Positions 35,400 to 45,394 of a DNA stretch of 64,000 nt are shown here, piece by piece. The translations under genes were made by a program, and so were the position numbers. Each line of letters begins with the position of its first letter. The stretch's first letter is position 1. The notes below the pieces were generated by a model, which saw only the letters and a program-made list of their open reading frames with translations, was not told where the DNA came from and did not search any database. Source of the DNA: Carallia brachiata (taxonomy: Eukaryota; Streptophyta; Magnoliopsida; Malpighiales; Rhizophoraceae); the NCBI GenBank assembly GCA_021464245.1, contig JADCRB010000006.1, forward strand, positions 2,249,621-2,313,620, given 5' to 3'.

Positions 35400-36093
35400 T
35401 TATGTTACTGGGAGGCCTATGGAGAGCTCAAGATTGAGTTGTGGGTATGATTCTTCAACGGTCACTCCGCTGCTGCTGTTGGAATCTTCGGCTGACGAGT
35501 TTGTAAGGACCTTGACATTATTGGAGGTGCTGCTATTTGTAACCTCCATATTATTCACAAACTCTAAAACTCGCACAAATGGGGTCTCTGAGTTTTTGGT
35601 TTCTGATATTGAAAAGCAGCTGCGGTTGTTTCTGCGGCTGTTATTACCATTTCTGCTGTTGCTAAGAGTGTTAGTCTTGGTTGCAGTAGTGGTTGCGGTG
35701 GCCGTGACCGCAGTGGAGTTGAGCGGGCGATGAGTTTGAGGATCAATTCCACGGCTGTAGAGCTTTCTTTTGATGTGGGTATTCCAGTAATTCTTTATTT
35801 CATTGTCTGTTCTTCCAGGCAGGCGAGCAGCAATGAGGGACCATCTGAAACATCCAAAAAGCATAAGTATTTTAGTTAGGTACCAAAATTAATGAAGACC
35901 CACTTGAATTTTCCTGTTCCAAGTTCAGACTTTAACTAATTGTCCCTTAGTATAACTTCAGAAGGCCAAAACGAGAAAATTGTCCCTTAATATAATTTCC
36001 TTCTCAATTAAACACGGTTAGCTTATGCCTTTTTTTTTTTTTTGGTGTGTATGCCGCTTCACTGCTGCAGCAGTAAAAAACTAATAATAATAA

Positions 36094-36124
<31 letters not shown>

Positions 36125-36453
36125 AAGAAGAGAAGAAGAAGAAGAAGAAGAAGAAGACACGAAATTTTAATTCACAAAATTCACAAACTTGTTTCCGAGC
36201 AAGCCGTGAAGGTTAATGATGATCTCATCTTCTTCTTCAGTGAAGTTGCCTCTCTTGAGATCTGGTCTCAGATAGTTTATCCATCTAAGCCTGCAGCTCT
36301 TGCCACATCGAAGCAAACCTGCGTAACAATAATAACAGTAATTAAACCCCCAACAACCATAATTAACTTTATTGTAATTGATTGATAAAACATCAATATA
36401 CAACAAAAAATTTTCTCTAAATATGAGTGGCAAAATCTAAATCTATATTTAAA

Positions 36454-36490
<37 letters not shown>

Positions 36491-36636
36491 GTAAGTAGTA
36501 TACCAGCAGCCTTAGGGAGAGACCTCCAACAACCTTCACCATGGAGTTTGATGTAGTTGATGAGACGCTCATCTTCCTCTTTGGCCCATGCACCTTTGTT
36601 GGTGTGCTCCTTCTCACAACAAGGAGATCTGCCCAT
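35400..36636 (-). CDS. R2R3-MYB transcription factor with EAR repressor motif
   Basis: Spliced model on the minus strand: exons 36504-36636, 36189-36318 and 35400-35844 (133, 130 and 445 nt), giving 235 residues. Both introns are GT-AG at the positions standard for R2R3-MYB genes. The protein starts [18 protein letters not shown]2 has the regular Trp spacing and [16 protein letters not shown], and R3 includes [20 protein letters not shown]. After R3 come [15 protein letters not shown] (C1-type motif), a Ser/Asn/Thr-rich linker, and [12 protein letters not shown] near the C terminus, an EAR motif that recruits co-repressors. This fits nuclear repressors of subgroup 4 (MYB4/MYB3-like), which control phenylpropanoid genes, but exact orthology is unproven. 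The subgroup's Cys-rich C3 motif is not visible. The bHLH-contact motif in R3 reads [10 protein letters not shown], with Ile and Asn replacing the expected Leu and Arg/Lys. Confidence 0.93.
35845..36188 (-). other. Intron 2 of the MYB gene, with (GAA)n microsatellite
   Basis: A 344-bp intron bounded by GT and AG. On the plus strand it contains an almost uninterrupted (GAA)n/(AAG)n tract at about 36087-36157, i.e. (TTC)n in the transcript. Such tracts often vary in length between individuals. Confidence 0.85.
36319..36503 (-). other. Intron 1 of the MYB gene, with (TA)n(CA)n microsatellite
   Basis: A 185-bp GT-AG intron holding a compound (GT)n(AT)n microsatellite at about 36452-36490. Confidence 0.85.
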
Positions 36637-36865
36637 GCTTGCTCCCTCTCTTTCTTTCTAGATATATCTACCTATATATTAATTATATTCTACCTATAGT
36701 TTGGCAAGCTTCCTTTGGTGTTTCAAAAGACAAAGGTAGAAACTGGAGAAAAGATAGAAGAAGATCAATTCATGGGCATATGGAAGAAAAAAGGGAAATT
36801 TTAAAGAGAGAAGAGAGAGTGGAGAATATGGAAGAGAGAAGGGAATATAAACGGGAGGTGGTAAG

Positions 36866-36902
<37 letters not shown>

Positions 36903-36960
36903 CACTTGACTCGGGCCCCCCCTTTCCACTCCTCGTTTTGTTTCATTCATTAATTATTAA
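36637..36960 (-). promoter_or_regulatory. MYB 5' leader and core promoter with TATA and (CT)n tract
   Basis: Upstream of the ATG on the minus strand, GTTTATATTC (36843-36852) is a candidate TATA box about 210 bases from the start codon. Just upstream is an uninterrupted (GA)n/(CT)n tract (about 36869-36901). GAGA-type tracts near plant core promoters are known to bind BBR/BPC proteins. The role here is inference. Confidence 0.45.
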
Positions 36961-37939
36961 ATTTTCTTTTTTTTTCGCTTTTTTGGTTTTCTTTGGAGCA
37001 TTGGGCAAATGCTATTTGACCAAGTTGGTGAGAAAGACGAGTGGCTGGCTGCAATTACGCTACTTGAGTGATGGATTTGGATTTGGCGGGTAGCTCTACT
37101 TTTCATGTAGTTGGAGTACTACCAGATTGCATTACATTAATTTGCTCTTATTTTTTTCTCTTTTTTTATCATTTTAAAAAAAATAAAATCAGATGGCATT
37201 ACATCATTTGCTCTTATATTTCTTGTCCTTTTTTATTATTTTTTCTTTAAAAATAAAAAAAAATCAAGCACAGTAACTCGTAATTTATTACAATAGATTG
37301 TGTCATACTAAAAAAATAAATCGTGAGAACATACTATATATCTTAATAGAGACTCCAAGCTTCACCCCTTGTTTGGGAGAGTGAAATTGAGGGAGGAAGG
37401 AAGGAATTGAGGTGCAATAGTGTAATTTTGCATGTTTGTGGCCCCATCAAAAATCATTCGCCTCAATTTTAGGGGGAATGGGTGCTGCCCACAAGGAACA
37501 GCGTTTTTTTTTTAGTTTAAAATTATAGATATATCCTTATTTCTTTTTTATTACTCTTTATTTTTGAGAAGTGTACTCAGTCTTATAATATATATTATTT
37601 TTTCTCTTACTTTTTACTTATTTTTAAATAAAAATTTTTTATCTTTCTTTCTTTACATTACACTCTCCTAAATACAAGAATGATAAAATATATTCTTTCC
37701 TTTTAATATTTATTTTTCACAAATTTATTCTTCTCACATTTTTCTCCCCTTTTTTTTTTTCAAACAAATGGTCAAACACTAGACTTTATGGCATGTTTAG
37801 AGTGCTTTCCTTATGCAAAAAATAAAATAAAATAACTTTTTTTATCATTTCTTTTACTACTTTTTCTTTTCTCCAACATTCTTCACTTATTCAAACAATT
37901 TATTTTTTTTATTATTTTTTCTCTCACAAATTACAAAAT
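36961..37939. other. Intergenic AT-rich DNA, possible MITE at 37370-37775
   Basis: No gene is seen. 37370 begins TTGTTTGGGAGAGTGAAATT, and a reversed, weakly matching TTTGTTTG...GGGGAGAAAA lies near 37745-37770. This would suit a small hAT-like MITE, but the match is short. 37790-37935 resembles the flank on the far side of the Pack-MULE (see findings). Confidence 0.35.
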
Positions 37940-38630
37940 AAGTTTAATTTTAGGACACTAACTTTCATTTAGTTTAATTTTGGATTTCCATCTATAGAAT
38001 CAAAGAAATTGGGGTGCAATCGTTAAGAAAAGTGCAAAATTAGGTCTTTCTGTGAATTGATTTGTCAAATGTCGACGTGACGATACATTTAGACGCAGAC
38101 ATGGCCAGGCGACTCCCATCTATCAAAACAAGAGGCTAACTAAGATGAAAGAAGTTGACGTGTCGATCTACATTTGGGTCACTAACTTTACATTTCTAAC
38201 CAAAAAAATATTTTTTTAAAAAAATGCAAAAAAAAAAATTGTGGACTTAATTTCAAAAAATAAAAAAATTATAAAATTCAAAATATTCAAAATAAAATTT
38301 TAAATTTCAATAAAAAAATTCAAAAATTTTAAAGATAAATCCATAAAATATTTAAAAACTACAAAAAAATTATATAGAAATTGAATAGCATTTTAAAATT
38401 TTTTAAAACTAAAAAAAATCTGAGAATTTGTAAACAATTCTACAAATTCAATAAATAAATAAATAAATAAAAGTGAAAATTCTCAAAAAAATTCAAAAAA
38501 ATAAAATATTAAGATTTTATTTTTAAAATTTTTTTTAAAATTCCTAAAAAAATTTATTTTTAACTAAAAATAAAGTTTTAAAAAATGCAAAAAAATTAAA
38601 AATTCCGAAAATTCAAAAATAAATTAAAAA
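37940..38630 (+). repeat. Left arm (TIR) of the Pack-MULE
   Basis: Inverted match to about 39640-40250. The outer 290 bases are of mixed composition and the inner part is A-rich. Confidence 0.78.
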
Positions 38631-38769
38631 ATCTCGATCTAAAACTGATTAGAGCAAATCTTGATCCAAAATCACGCACAAAAGCCTCCAAAACATATTT
38701 TTATTCCCTTCTCCAAAATCCTGGTTCTAAAAATACTTGCAAATTAAACAACAAAAAAACAGATCTATT

Positions 38770-39180
38770 TCTGCTGCTGCCATCTTGATCCGTTGACGCC
38801 ACCGCCACACGCGGCGCATCCGGCCAACGAACGCCTACCCAGCGTTGCCGGAGACGGTCGGCTGACGCCACCCTAATGACATCAGCCCAGAACTGTCGTG
38901 CTCCAATCCATATGATTCCAAGCACCAGGAGCCAGAATATTACTGAAGATGGCTAGAAAAGCTACCGAAAGGCACTGCCTCCACCTTGTGCTGATGCCTC
39001 TATGCCGCTCCAACATCAGCTGTCGTTGGCCCAAACCGGCCCAAAAACACTCGCCAGCCACCACTTATCCGCGAAACCTTTCACCGGACAAAGCGCCTGT
39101 CCCCGATAAAGTCGCCGTCATCTCCTCTACTGGTTCATGTCATCGACTCACACCGTCCACATCAACAGAAAACTAAGAGT
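38770..39180. other. GC-rich captured segment in the Pack-MULE
   Basis: This stretch is markedly richer in G and C (GCCACCGCCACACGCGGCGC and similar) than anything around it, as expected of captured exon or 5'-gene sequence. Frames on both strands (38701-38925 minus, 38949-39176 plus) lack a recognisable domain, so the source gene is unknown. Confidence 0.55.
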
Positions 39181-39182
39181 GA

Positions 39183-39440
39183 GCGGGTCTTGCATATGAA
39201 TTGTTTGATGCAATGCTTGAAAGAAATGCAGTTTCTTCGAACACAATGACTAGTGGGTGTTTGAGGGATAATAATCCAACCATGTATCGATGCAGGTTAG
39301 GAGGATGGTTGAGAGTGAATGAAGAGGAAATGATCAGAAGTTTGTTTAGCACTTATCGAAAGTTAGCTAGGTTAAAAGAAGGGCATTCAGTTCATGGGTT
39401 AGTTGTTGAGATATTATCAAAGACGGTGAACGAATGGTTG
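39183..39440 (+). pseudogene. Captured PPR-gene fragment
   Basis: The plus-strand frame reads AGLAYELFDAMLERNAVSSN, then TMTSGCLRDNN, and later LFSTYRKLARLKEGHSVHGL. This pattern (ELFDxMxERNxVSxNTMxSG; KLxxLKEGxxVHGLVV) is that of plant PLS-type pentatricopeptide-repeat proteins, which act in organelle RNA processing. Only one to two repeats remain, with an internal deletion or replacement between them (YRCRLGGWLRVNEEE). It has no native start, and is carried between MULE arms, so it is a captured fragment and not a gene. Confidence 0.75.
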
Positions 39441-39639
39441 GCTGCGGCCACGCGAGAGGTTGCTAGGACGGAAAAAATGATGAGAAAAACTTTTAGAATT
39501 TTACAATATTTTGGATTTCTTTTTAAAATAAAATTTCAAAATTAAAAACAAATTTTTTAAAAAACTTTAAGAAATTAAAATCTCAAAGATTCCCCCCCCC
39601 CAAAAAAAGAAATTTTATTTGGATTTTTTAGAATTTTAG

Positions 39640-40250
39640 AATTTTTTTGGATTTATTTTTGAATTTTGGATTTTTAAATTTTTTTGCATTTTTAGAAAAC
39701 TTTGTTTTTATTTAAAAACAAATTTTTTTTAAGAACTTTAAAAAATTTCTAAAAAATTAAAATTTCAAGATTTTAAAAAAATTTTCTGCATTTTTCAAGA
39801 TTTTCGGTTTTATTTATTTATCTATAAATTGAATTTGTGGAATTTTTTTACAAATTTTCAAATTTTTTAGTTTAAAAAAATTTTAAAATGCTTTGTAGTT
39901 TCTATATAATTTTTATATGTTTTAAATATTTTATAGATTTATCTTAAAAATTTTTGAATTTTTTTATTGAAATTTAAAATTTTATTATAAATATTTTAAA
40001 TTTTATAATTTTGTTAAATTTTTGTGTTGGCTAGAAATGTAAAGTTAATGACCAAAATGTGACTGACATGTCAGCTTCCTTCATCTTAATCAGCCTCTTA
40101 TTTTGATAGATGGGAGTCGCCTGGCCACGTTAGCATTCAGTTATACCGTCACGTTCAGTATCCCAATTTCATCGATTTATAGATAGAAACTCAAAATTAA
40201 ACTAAACAAAAAAGTTAGTGTCTTAAAAACAAACTTATTTATATATATTA
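39640..40250 (-). repeat. Right arm (TIR) of the Pack-MULE
   Basis: Inverted match to 37940-38630. Part of its inner AT-rich sequence is also repeated directly at 39480-39585, suggesting a local duplication. Confidence 0.75.
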
Positions 40251-43200
40251 TTATTTATTTTTTTTATCATAATTTCTTTCTCTCAACTTCTTTTATTTAT
40301 TCAAATAATTTTATTTTTTTTTTATTTTTTTTCTCTTTCTCCTCGTTTTCAGAGCATAACAAACACACGTTTAACCTAATGATATACGAAGCTGCTTTAT
40401 ATGGTAAAAGCACAACATTCATCATTTTTTGCACTCAATTATTTCTGTATCTGTGAATTTTTTGACTTCTTCTGATAAAAAAATAAAAAAAAAAAATTGT
40501 CCCCTCTTACAATTTACAAATTCTCACTTGCCTCTCTCTCTTTCCTATTTACCATTAACGCTCCAGATTTTTAATTTTTACTGAAAGTTTAGGTACGTGT
40601 ACCTAGCTCTTACATGTGCCAAATTGATTAAAATTTTTTTATATCTGTGTGCAAAAAGAAAAGAGAGAGAGAATGTTGCATGACTAATACAATTCTCCTT
40701 AGAGAATTGTACCATAATACGGCAAATTTCATGAAAATTTTGGAAATTTATTTTTCGTGAAATTTTAGATTTAACGTAATCTATTTTATATCAAATAACA
40801 ATCCACACTCTGCATTTTCAAATGTATCAGAAAACATAATGGCATTTGAGCTCTGTAGTACTTAAAATAATTATTATGTATCCACCATAAGTTCGTAACA
40901 AGTTTAAGGTAAGTACAAAAAAAAAAAAAGAGTAATTATAAATTTTTTAAAGATAGTAAATTAATCTTAACTTATTAACATGAGAATAAAATTACTCTTG
41001 GGCTAAATTTTGGGTTGAAATATTTATTGCGTTGATTCTTTGTAATTACAATGTTGCTACTAGAAATTTTAATCGAACAAATGTTTTATATGTTTTTTTT
41101 TTTTTTGCATTTTTTTATTGTCAAAGCTATTTTTTTTTATTTTATTGAAAGAAGCGGATAAATATATCTTTTTCACCAGTTTTATTAAATTTGACTACAT
41201 GGTTGCCAATGATAGTATTTTTTGTTATATTTCAAAATACAGGATGCGAATTGTTACCAAGCACAAAATACATTGTGTTAAATATAAAATTTCCAAAATT
41301 TTAGTTAGGAAGAGTTTGTAATAATTATATCTCACATCAAACTCAATTTATAATTAAAAAGAATAAAAGAATTTTATCTAGCCAATTTCATTTAAATTTA
41401 TGATTAAAATTTTTAATTTTTATTGTTTTATCAATTATTTGAGTATTGAAAATCACGTGTCAAATTCTAATAGTTTTGACCTAAAATATGGGATATAGAC
41501 TTGGTTCACCTAATAATTTTTCTGTTTTACAAAAATAAATAGGGAGTTAAACGAACTCAAAATCTTAACTCAATCATTAAGTATTTATATTTTTAAATAT
41601 GTTTGCAAAGTTTACGGGTGCCTTTTCAATTAATTAAATTATACAAAGATTGAAACTTTAATGCTATTTAGCTATTTGATATTTCATGTGACGTTGATCT
41701 TATTATTTATCATTAATGCTGAAATTGATCTCCAAGCAGTACCTTCATGATTTGAGAATTGTAATTTGAATCCCTAAGAACAAAGGAAAATTTTCCCATT
41801 TGAGTAAGTCAGCGTTTAATAGGAGAACATGCATTCAGATAAATGCTCGTCGGGTTGAAAAATACTGTAATACAACAGATCAAAACAATAACTTAAGACA
41901 AAAAAAATTAGTGTACACACAATAGTGACGTGAACGTTTATTCCTGTTCTTATAGAGAAACTTTACTCCTTTTTTCGGAAATTCATAAATAGTGATAAAC
42001 TTGCTGACCAAAAAAATAAAAGGCAAAATCATAAAGAGTGTAAAGTGGACAAGTTGAGTTGGGTTCGAATAAGGTTATTTTAGATTTTGAATCATTCCAA
42101 TTGGATGCATAGTTTCAATGTGCATTAGGTGATAGGTTAACTAATGTACGAGTACATTAAGTTTTAAGTACGTTAAATTTTGAGTTTATTAAGTATATAG
42201 AGTCTCTAGTTCATTGAGTTTTAAATATATTAAATTTTAAGTACATTGAATTTGAGATACATTTGTGTCTTCTGAGTTATTTCAATTTTTGGAACAGTAA
42301 GTTATTTCAATTTTGAGTGGTTCTAATAACAAGCCCTTGATTTTCCTTCTTTTTTTTTTTTTTGAGAGTAAGCATTTCTTTCTCTTAAATCTTTATAAAT
42401 TTTTATAATTGGTTCTAACAAGCCCTTGATTTTCCTTTTTTTTTTTTTGAGAATAAGCATTTCTTTGTCTTAAATCTTTATAAATTTTTATAATTGGTTC
42501 CTAAATGTTTTTGCATTTGTATTAGAATCGTAAATGCTTATGATACTTTACAAATGTATCCTTCAATTGATGGAAGTTAGTCAAGTCATATTTTGACCAA
42601 ATAGAAATCATTAAAAAAAAAACAAATAGAAATGAAAATCACTAGCAAAAATTATTTTAAAAAATCAAATACAAGCAAAAATAATTTCTTACCAAACAAA
42701 AAGAAAAGGTCAAATACTAACAAAATTATTTAAACAAATCAAATACAAAAAAATAATTGATTAACAAAAAAGGTCAAATGTACCGTCATCCCCTCCTCTT
42801 CCTCCTCCTCCTCCTCTTCTCCTTCTTTATGAGATATAGTTGTTTTTATGGAAAAAATTTCTTGGATTTTTTTGTTTAGAAAAAATATTGTTTTATCTTA
42901 AAAAAATACACCCCCATATGTATTTGTATTTTTTTTAGTAGTTTCTGTGTGGTCAATGTACCATTTTTAATGGCTTGGCCAGTTTCCACCTATCAAAGGA
43001 TGGATTTGTAAAAAATTTAACTCAAATAAAAACGTAAAACGATTTAAACTCAATGGTAAAAATTTATAAAAACATAATACCAAAAAACTACAAATCCCAT
43101 TGTTTAGTTGAAAGCTACCATACTATTGGCAGGAGATAGAGTCAATGATGGACTGACATACTGGGCATGGGTCCTATATCGGACTCGAGTCTTTTTTTTT

Positions 43201-43423
43201 TTTTTTTTTTGGAAAAAACCTTAGCATGTGCACACAAGTAAATAAAATGCGTATACAAACTCTTTTAATGATTGTACAAACAAGTAACAATTTTTTTAAT
43301 AACTATATATATATATTTTTGTCATCATGTTGCACATTTATCTTAACAATATGTTGATCATAGCTTTTTCTTTAAAAAAAAAAAAAGAAAAAGAAAAAAG
43401 TATAGGACCTGTGTGAGATCCAT
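40251..43423. other. Intergenic AT-rich DNA with local tandem duplications
   Basis: No gene is seen. 42120-42260 repeats a TACATTAAGTTTTAAG-like word several times. 42329-42506 is a near-perfect tandem duplication (listed separately). 42785-42830 is a (CTC)-rich tract. A poly-T run lies at 43192-43210. The 67-residue frame at 41118-41321 has no recognisable domain. Confidence 0.5.
42329..42506. repeat. Two-copy tandem duplication, period 89 bp
   Basis: ACAAGCCCTTGATTTTCC...TTTTTATAATTGGTTC occurs at 42329 and again at 42418. The copies differ by only a few bases and the length of the internal poly-T. High identity shows a recent duplication. There is no coding content. Confidence 0.9.
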
Positions 43424-44463
43424 TGTAAACACATATAAAAAAAAGTCAAAAGTAAAAAAAAAAAGTCGGTAGTCGACTTATTCCTTTCGCATGCATATGT
43501 TCACACGGAAAGGGATTTTGTTCCTTTCGCATGCATACTTTTACACAGGAAAAGACTTTATTCCTTTCGCATGCATGCTTTCACACGGGAAGGAAAACCC
43601 TATAAATAGGCACCCCTCAAGCCTTTTAATCTGATCCTAAGAAAAGCAAATCATCCATTTCTAAAGATTTGCTCTCTTCTCTCTTTAAACATGTAAGTTT
43701 AGTATTTTGAGTATGTGCTCTCCAAGCTCCACCGAAATGGTTCTACCGGATCAAAAACTCAAGATATTAAACTTACTATATCCAAAATATCTGAGTGGGA
43801 TTAAGCCTCGGCCCTCGTTGGAATCAAACCAATCCATTTGAGATCAAGTCTTTATGGCCCTCACCGGAGTCCATTCAATCCGAGTGGGATCAAGTCCTTA
43901 CGGTCCTCATCGGAATTCATCTAGTCCGAGTGGGATCAAACCTCCTATGGCCTTCACCGGAGCCCATCTAGTCCAAGTGGGATTAAACCTCCTACGACCC
44001 TCAACCAACTAGTCCGAGTGGGATCAAGCCTCCTACGGCTTTCACCGGATTCCATCCAGTCTGACTGGAATCAAGCCTTCTACGGCCCGCACCGAAATCC
44101 ATCTAGTTTGAGTGGGAACAATCCTCCTACGGCTCGCACCGGAGTCCATCCAATCCAAGTGGGATCAAGCCCATACGGCCCTCACTGGAACCAGATCATT
44201 CCGAACAAGATCAAGCCTCTACGGCCCTCATCAAAGTTCCAACGTCCCCTGAGATCAAGTTTCGGCGCTTAGTGGAATCCATTTCATACAGTTCAAGAGT
44301 ACGCTGTGGAAATCCAGTCCTGAACTAAATCACACAGGAGCATTAATCGGATGATCTACCCAAAGATCGAATCCATATAAATTTTAATTTTCACTTGTAA
44401 TTTATATATGTATTTTTACAATCTAACTGTTGTACGCTCGAAACATACAGGTCTCATTTCACA
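43424..44463 (+). repeat. 5' LTR
   Basis: 1040 bp. It contains three 40-bp promoter repeats, a TATA box, and then a run of roughly 40- to 50-bp degenerate units of the form GAGTGGGATCAAGCCTCC (43790-44250). It matches the 3' LTR along its length. Confidence 0.9.
43481..43610 (+). promoter_or_regulatory. LTR promoter: three 40-bp repeats with CATGCAT(G) plus TATA box
   Basis: TTCCTTTCGCATGCATRYTT-type units start at 43481, 43521 and 43561, an exact 40-bp period. They are followed by TATAAATAGG at 43601-43610. CATGCATG (43570-43577) is the RY core recognised by B3 factors of the ABI3/FUS3 type in seed genes. Each unit also has a CACACGG/CACAGG half. The arrangement looks like an enhancer array before a core promoter. 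Activity is inference. Confidence 0.6.
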
Positions 44464-44465
44464 AA

Positions 44466-44485
44466 TTTGGCACGCTCAGTGGGAC
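44466..44485 (+). promoter_or_regulatory. Primer-binding site of the LTR element
   Basis: TTTGGCACGCTCAGTGGGAC lies two bases after the 5' LTR, the expected place for tRNA priming. The form is like the PBS of several plant gypsy-type elements. I did not identify the tRNA. Confidence 0.6.
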
Positions 44486-45394
44486 ATCTCTACCTCTCAT
44501 CTTTTGCTCCTTAAAACAGGGGGGGGGGATTGGTGGCCCAGCAGCCATTTCATGGCCTATAAGCCATAGAATGGCCAACACTAGCACAACTCCGGAGGGC
44601 CTGAATCTGGCACATCAATGGCAACAAGGAAGAGCAATATCGCCTTCGTAAGCAAAAAAGTTATTGCTCTATAGCCTGAGTCAACTATCTAACCCGGGTA
44701 CGCAGGTCCATAAATGCGTGCACAAATACAGTTTTTTGTCATCCGAAGAAATTAAAATAGAGAATCTGCATCTGGAACAACAGCAAAATCTCTCACTCGA
44801 CTCTCTGATTAAATGGAGAAGTCGATCATCTACACCAATCGAAGTTGGGGGCAACGGTTAAATCCACACTGAGCTCCTCCACTCCAGTCTACTCCAGTTG
44901 GAGGCACGATTCTTATCCAACTGGACCAAAGTACCAGCCCAGCGATATGTTCACTTGTGGGACGAGATATACTTGACTCAAGAAGTCTGCATCAACTACA
45001 CTTGCGCACTGTCAAACCCAAAAACACATGTTGACCTGCCTCGATCAAGTGGTAAATTTTTAAAGTATTGTTATGTAAAAAGTAAAAAAAAATTAAAATT
45101 TAAAAATTTAAAAAAATCAATCAAAAAAAGAAAAAAAAAGAAAAAAAATGTCTGAAGCTCATGTGCAAGTTTAGAACCCTTCCTCAAAATCCAAATCTAG
45201 ATTCGGGGCAGATCTCAAACCCCGACTCAAAACCCAAAAAATCCAAAATCGGACTCAAACTTGGGGTCAAACTCTCAAAGTCTCAATTCCAGCTCAAAAT
45301 CCCAAATTCAAACATAAACTCCAATTCAAAGCCCAAATTCAAATCCAAATCCAAAGTCGGGGGCAAACCCCAAACCCTGAACCAAAACCCAAGT

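Larger units (their letters stand above)
37940..40250. mobile_element. Pack-MULE with long terminal inverted repeats
   Basis: Arms at about 37940-38630 and 39640-40250 are inverted repeats. Left landmarks are GGACACTAACTTTCATTTAG, GGCCAGGCGACTCCCATCTA and CACTAACTTTACATTTCTA. The reversed right arm gives GACACTAACTTTTTTGTTTA, GGCCAGGCGACTCCCATCTA and CATTAACTTTACATTTCTA. The AT-rich inner arms match too, up to GCAAAAAAATT. Between the arms lies 1 kb of unrelated, partly GC-rich sequence that includes a pentatricopeptide-repeat gene fragment. No transposase is present. Long arms plus host gene fragments define a Pack-MULE. The 9-11 bp target duplication was not resolved because the edges are AT-rich. 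Confidence 0.82.

Noticed and set aside
35320..35733. 137-residue plus-strand frame over the MYB gene
   Set aside because: Antisense to MYB exon 3. Its Leu/Val-rich text mirrors the Asn/Ser-rich coding strand.
43990..44272. 84-residue frame in the 5' LTR (PHRNPSSLSGNNPP-like)
   Set aside because: It reads through the degenerate ~45-bp LTR units. The equivalent frame in the 3' LTR (47085-47381) is altered, and LTRs of this kind do not code.
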